Assembly: GCA_964427485.1 (NCBI GenBank)
Contig: CAYRUP010000106.1
Coordinates: 1 to 6,567, forward strand
Direction of reading: 5' to 3'
Length of the DNA stretch: 6,567 nt
DNA from: CAYRUP01 sp964427485
GTDB lineage: Bacteria > Pseudomonadota > Gammaproteobacteria > DSM-16500
Shown: positions 5,193 through 6,567 of the stretch, piece after piece
Position numbering within the stretch: position 1 is the first letter of the stretch
Layout of the letters: the number at the start of each line of letters is the position of its first letter
Notes under the pieces: model-generated
What the model was told of the DNA's origin: nothing
Database searches by the model: none
Seen by the model: the letters and a program-made list of their open reading frames with translations, nothing else
Translations under genes and position numbers: made by a program

Positions 5193-5199
5193 ATATAAT
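5171..5199 (+). promoter_or_regulatory. Putative waaA promoter (+ strand)
   Basis: ATTACA at 5171-5176 (4/6 to TTGACA), a 17-bp spacer, then perfect TATAAT at 5194-5199. Transcription would start near 5206, about 42 nt before the chosen waaA start. A start codon at 5182 would lie inside this promoter, which supports the downstream start. Confidence 0.6.
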
Positions 5200-5235
5200 C
5201 TCGCTCTATTTGTTATCATAACGGCAATTAATATT

Positions 5236-5241
5236 GAGGAG
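5236..5241 (+). promoter_or_regulatory. Ribosome binding site that fixes the waaA TTG start
   Basis: GAGGAG at 5236-5241 lies 6 nt before TTG at 5248. The protein from this TTG begins like other WaaA proteins (short hydrophobic anchor, then RRAPLYRKRW). The open frame extends up to a TTG at 5182, but that one has no ribosome site. Confidence 0.8.
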
Positions 5242-5247
5242 TTAGAT

Positions 5248-6498
5248 TTGCGATATTTGTATAACATATTATTTTATCTCGCATTGCCTTTCGTCTTTTT
5301 GCGTTTATTATGGCGCTCGCGTCGTGCTCCACTTTATCGAAAACGCTGGCTCGAACGCTTAGGATTTTGTCCCTTTCGTTTAAATCAAAGTATTTTAATT
5401 CATGCAGTATCATTGGGCGAAACGATTGCTGCCATTCCTTTAATTAAGGCGCTCAAAGCGAAATATCCTCATTCCCCGATTCTTGTTACTAATATGACAC
5501 CGACGGGTTCTGCACGCGTGCAAGCTGCTTTTGGTGAAAGTATCTATAACGCTTATCTTCCCTATGATTTACCGAGTGCGCTCGAGCGCTTTTTTTTACG
5601 GGTAAAACCGCGGATGGTGGTGGTGATGGAAACGGAATTATGGCCCAATTTTTTTGCGACCTGCAGAAAATATCGAATTCCTCTGGTCGTAACGAATGCT
5701 CGGTTGTCAGAAAAATCCGCTAAAAGATATCGGCGTATTTCCTCTTTGACACGTAAAATGTTTAAAGCAATTACTCTGCTTGCCGTACAGGGACAATCGG
5801 ATGCAGAGCGTTTTATTGCTTTGGGAATGCAAGAGGATCGCATCAGAGTGACAGGTAGTTTGAAATTTGACTTGGAATTACCGCATGATTTACCGCAAAA
5901 AAGCGCTTTGTTACGTCAACAATTGGGTCAAGACCGTTTGATTTGGATTGCAGCGAGCACCCATCCAGGCGAAGATGAAATCATACTGGCAGCGCACCGC
6001 CAGGTTTCTGAAAAAATTCCACATGCTTTATTGATCTTAGTGCCGCGCCATTTAGAGCGATTTGACGCTATGGCTGCATTGGCGATGGGACAAGGATTTA
6101 AAGTCGCGCGTCGCAGCAAAGGCGATACTTGCAATGCGGATACGACAGTTTATCTAGGCGATACGATGGGTGAAATGATGCTCATGTTTTCTGTTTGCGA
6201 TGTCGCCTTTGTGGCGGGCAGTTTTGTTGCTGCGGGCGGACATAATGTGATTGAACCAGCAGCGTTACACAAACCGGTGATCACGGGACCTTCTTTATTT
6301 AATTTTCTAGAAATCAGTGATTATCTTTTAAAAGCAGGCGGCATGGTGAAAGTAGAAAATGCCGATCAATTAGCTAGCACACTCATTGATTTTTTTGAGA
6401 ATGCAGATAAACGCAAACAAATGGGCGAAAATGCTGGGAGTGTCGTGGAAAAAAATCGCGGGGCATTGCAGAAGCAGGTGAGGTTGATTGATTTTTGA
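5248..6498 (+). CDS. waaA: 3-deoxy-D-manno-octulosonic acid (Kdo) transferase
   Basis: GT30 glycosyltransferase (KdtA) that moves Kdo from CMP-Kdo to lipid IVA, the first inner-core step of lipopolysaccharide synthesis, on the inner face of the cytoplasmic membrane. From TTG at 5248 the product has 416 residues, against 425 in E. coli. Seen: hydrophobic anchor at about 4-22, RRAPLYRKRWLERLGF at 25-40, HAVSLGET at 52-59 with the presumed catalytic E58, TNMTPTGSARV at 81-91, METELWPN at 127-134, TGSLKFD at 202-208, AASTHPGE at 235-242, VPRHLERF at 265-272, and the CMP-Kdo region LGDTMGEM at 303-310 and GSFVAAGGHNVIEPA at 324-338. It is transcribed divergently from rpe. Whether it adds one or two Kdo units cannot be read from the sequence. 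Confidence 0.96.
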   Translation: MRYLYNILFYLALPFVFLRLLWRSRRAPLYRKRWLERLGFCPFRLNQSILIHAVSLGETIAAIPLIKALKAKYPHSPILVTNMTPTGSARVQAAFGESIYNAYLPYDLPSALERFFLRVKPRMVVVMETELWPNFFATCRKYRIPLVVTNARLSEKSAKRYRRISSLTRKMFKAITLLAVQGQSDAERFIALGMQEDRIRVTGSLKFDLELPHDLPQKSALLRQQLGQDRLIWIAASTHPGEDEIILAAHRQVSEKIPHALLILVPRHLERFDAMAALAMGQGFKVARRSKGDTCNADTTVYLGDTMGEMMLMFSVCDVAFVAGSFVAAGGHNVIEPAALHKPVITGPSLFNFLEISDYLLKAGGMVKVENADQLASTLIDFFENADKRKQMGENAGSVVEKNRGALQKQVRLIDF

Positions 6499-6522
6499 CT
6501 TGCGCTAGGGTATCAGTTTTTC

Positions 6523-6567
6523 GTAGGGTGGATTAGGCGTTTTTTGCCGTAATCCACCGGAAATTTG
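6523..6567 (-). repeat. Dispersed palindromic repeat, copy 2 (inverted)
   Basis: This is the reverse complement of 3587-3631 with a single mismatch in 45 bp (41 bp perfect, 6523-6563). It begins 24 bp after the waaA stop and reaches the window edge, so the full element may be longer. Like copy 1 it folds into a bulged hairpin, here with a T6 run in the loop rather than after the stem, so it is not a standard terminator. Confidence 0.85.

Noticed and set aside
5182..5247. Upstream extension of waaA to a TTG at 5182
   Set aside because: No ribosome site precedes it, it lies inside the putative -35/-10 interval, and the extra 22 residues have no counterpart in WaaA proteins.
1..6567. A defence island, phage, CRISPR or biosynthetic cluster
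   Set aside because: Apart from two small unknown proteins and repeats, every gene belongs to a housekeeping or well-known enzyme family; no nuclease, transposase, integrase or repeat-spacer array is visible.

Overview
The window looks like chromosomal sequence from a moderately AT-rich gammaproteobacterium. HslV, HslU, RpiA, Rpe and WaaA all align by eye along their full length with the Escherichia coli proteins, and the window has an HslV with a six-residue propeptide (first residues MEQYRG), a DUF971 gene fused by overlap to hslU, and small lineage-type proteins. Together these suggest the Legionellales/Coxiella side of the class. That placement is an inference from remembered protein similarity, not a search result.

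Positions 1-222 hold a nested inverted repeat (26-bp perfect arms, REP/MITE-like), then a very good sigma-32 type heat-shock promoter. Positions 223-3158, all on + strand, carry a tight run: hslV (peptidase), hslU (ATPase), a DUF971 protein overlapping hslU by 4 bp, and rpiA 10 bp later. Positions 3159-3568 carry a short promoter/hairpin region and a conserved-looking hypothetical gene of 109 codons. Positions 3569-3714 carry a dispersed palindromic repeat.

Positions 3715-5132 are on the - strand. In the direction of transcription they read rpe, then a VOC/glyoxalase-fold gene overlapping it by 1 bp, then a pair of mutually exclusive hairpins, then a small Gln/Asn/Gly-rich basic protein gene with its own strong ribosome binding site. 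Divergent overlapping promoters at 5163-5199 serve rpe (-) and waaA (+). waaA (Kdo transferase) runs to 6498 and is followed by a second, inverted copy of the 3587-3631 repeat, which runs to the window edge.

Functionally, HslVU is the heat-shock protease and fits the sigma-32 promoter. RpiA and Rpe are the two enzymes that act on ribulose 5-phosphate in the non-oxidative pentose phosphate pathway, here encoded about 1.3 kb apart on opposite strands. WaaA adds Kdo to lipid A, so the cell makes lipopolysaccharide. I see no CRISPR array, tRNA, rRNA, transposase or clearly new multi-gene system. The most novel-looking items are the small disordered basic protein at 3715-3945, the 109-codon hypothetical, the competing hairpins at 4005-4077 and the two repeat families.
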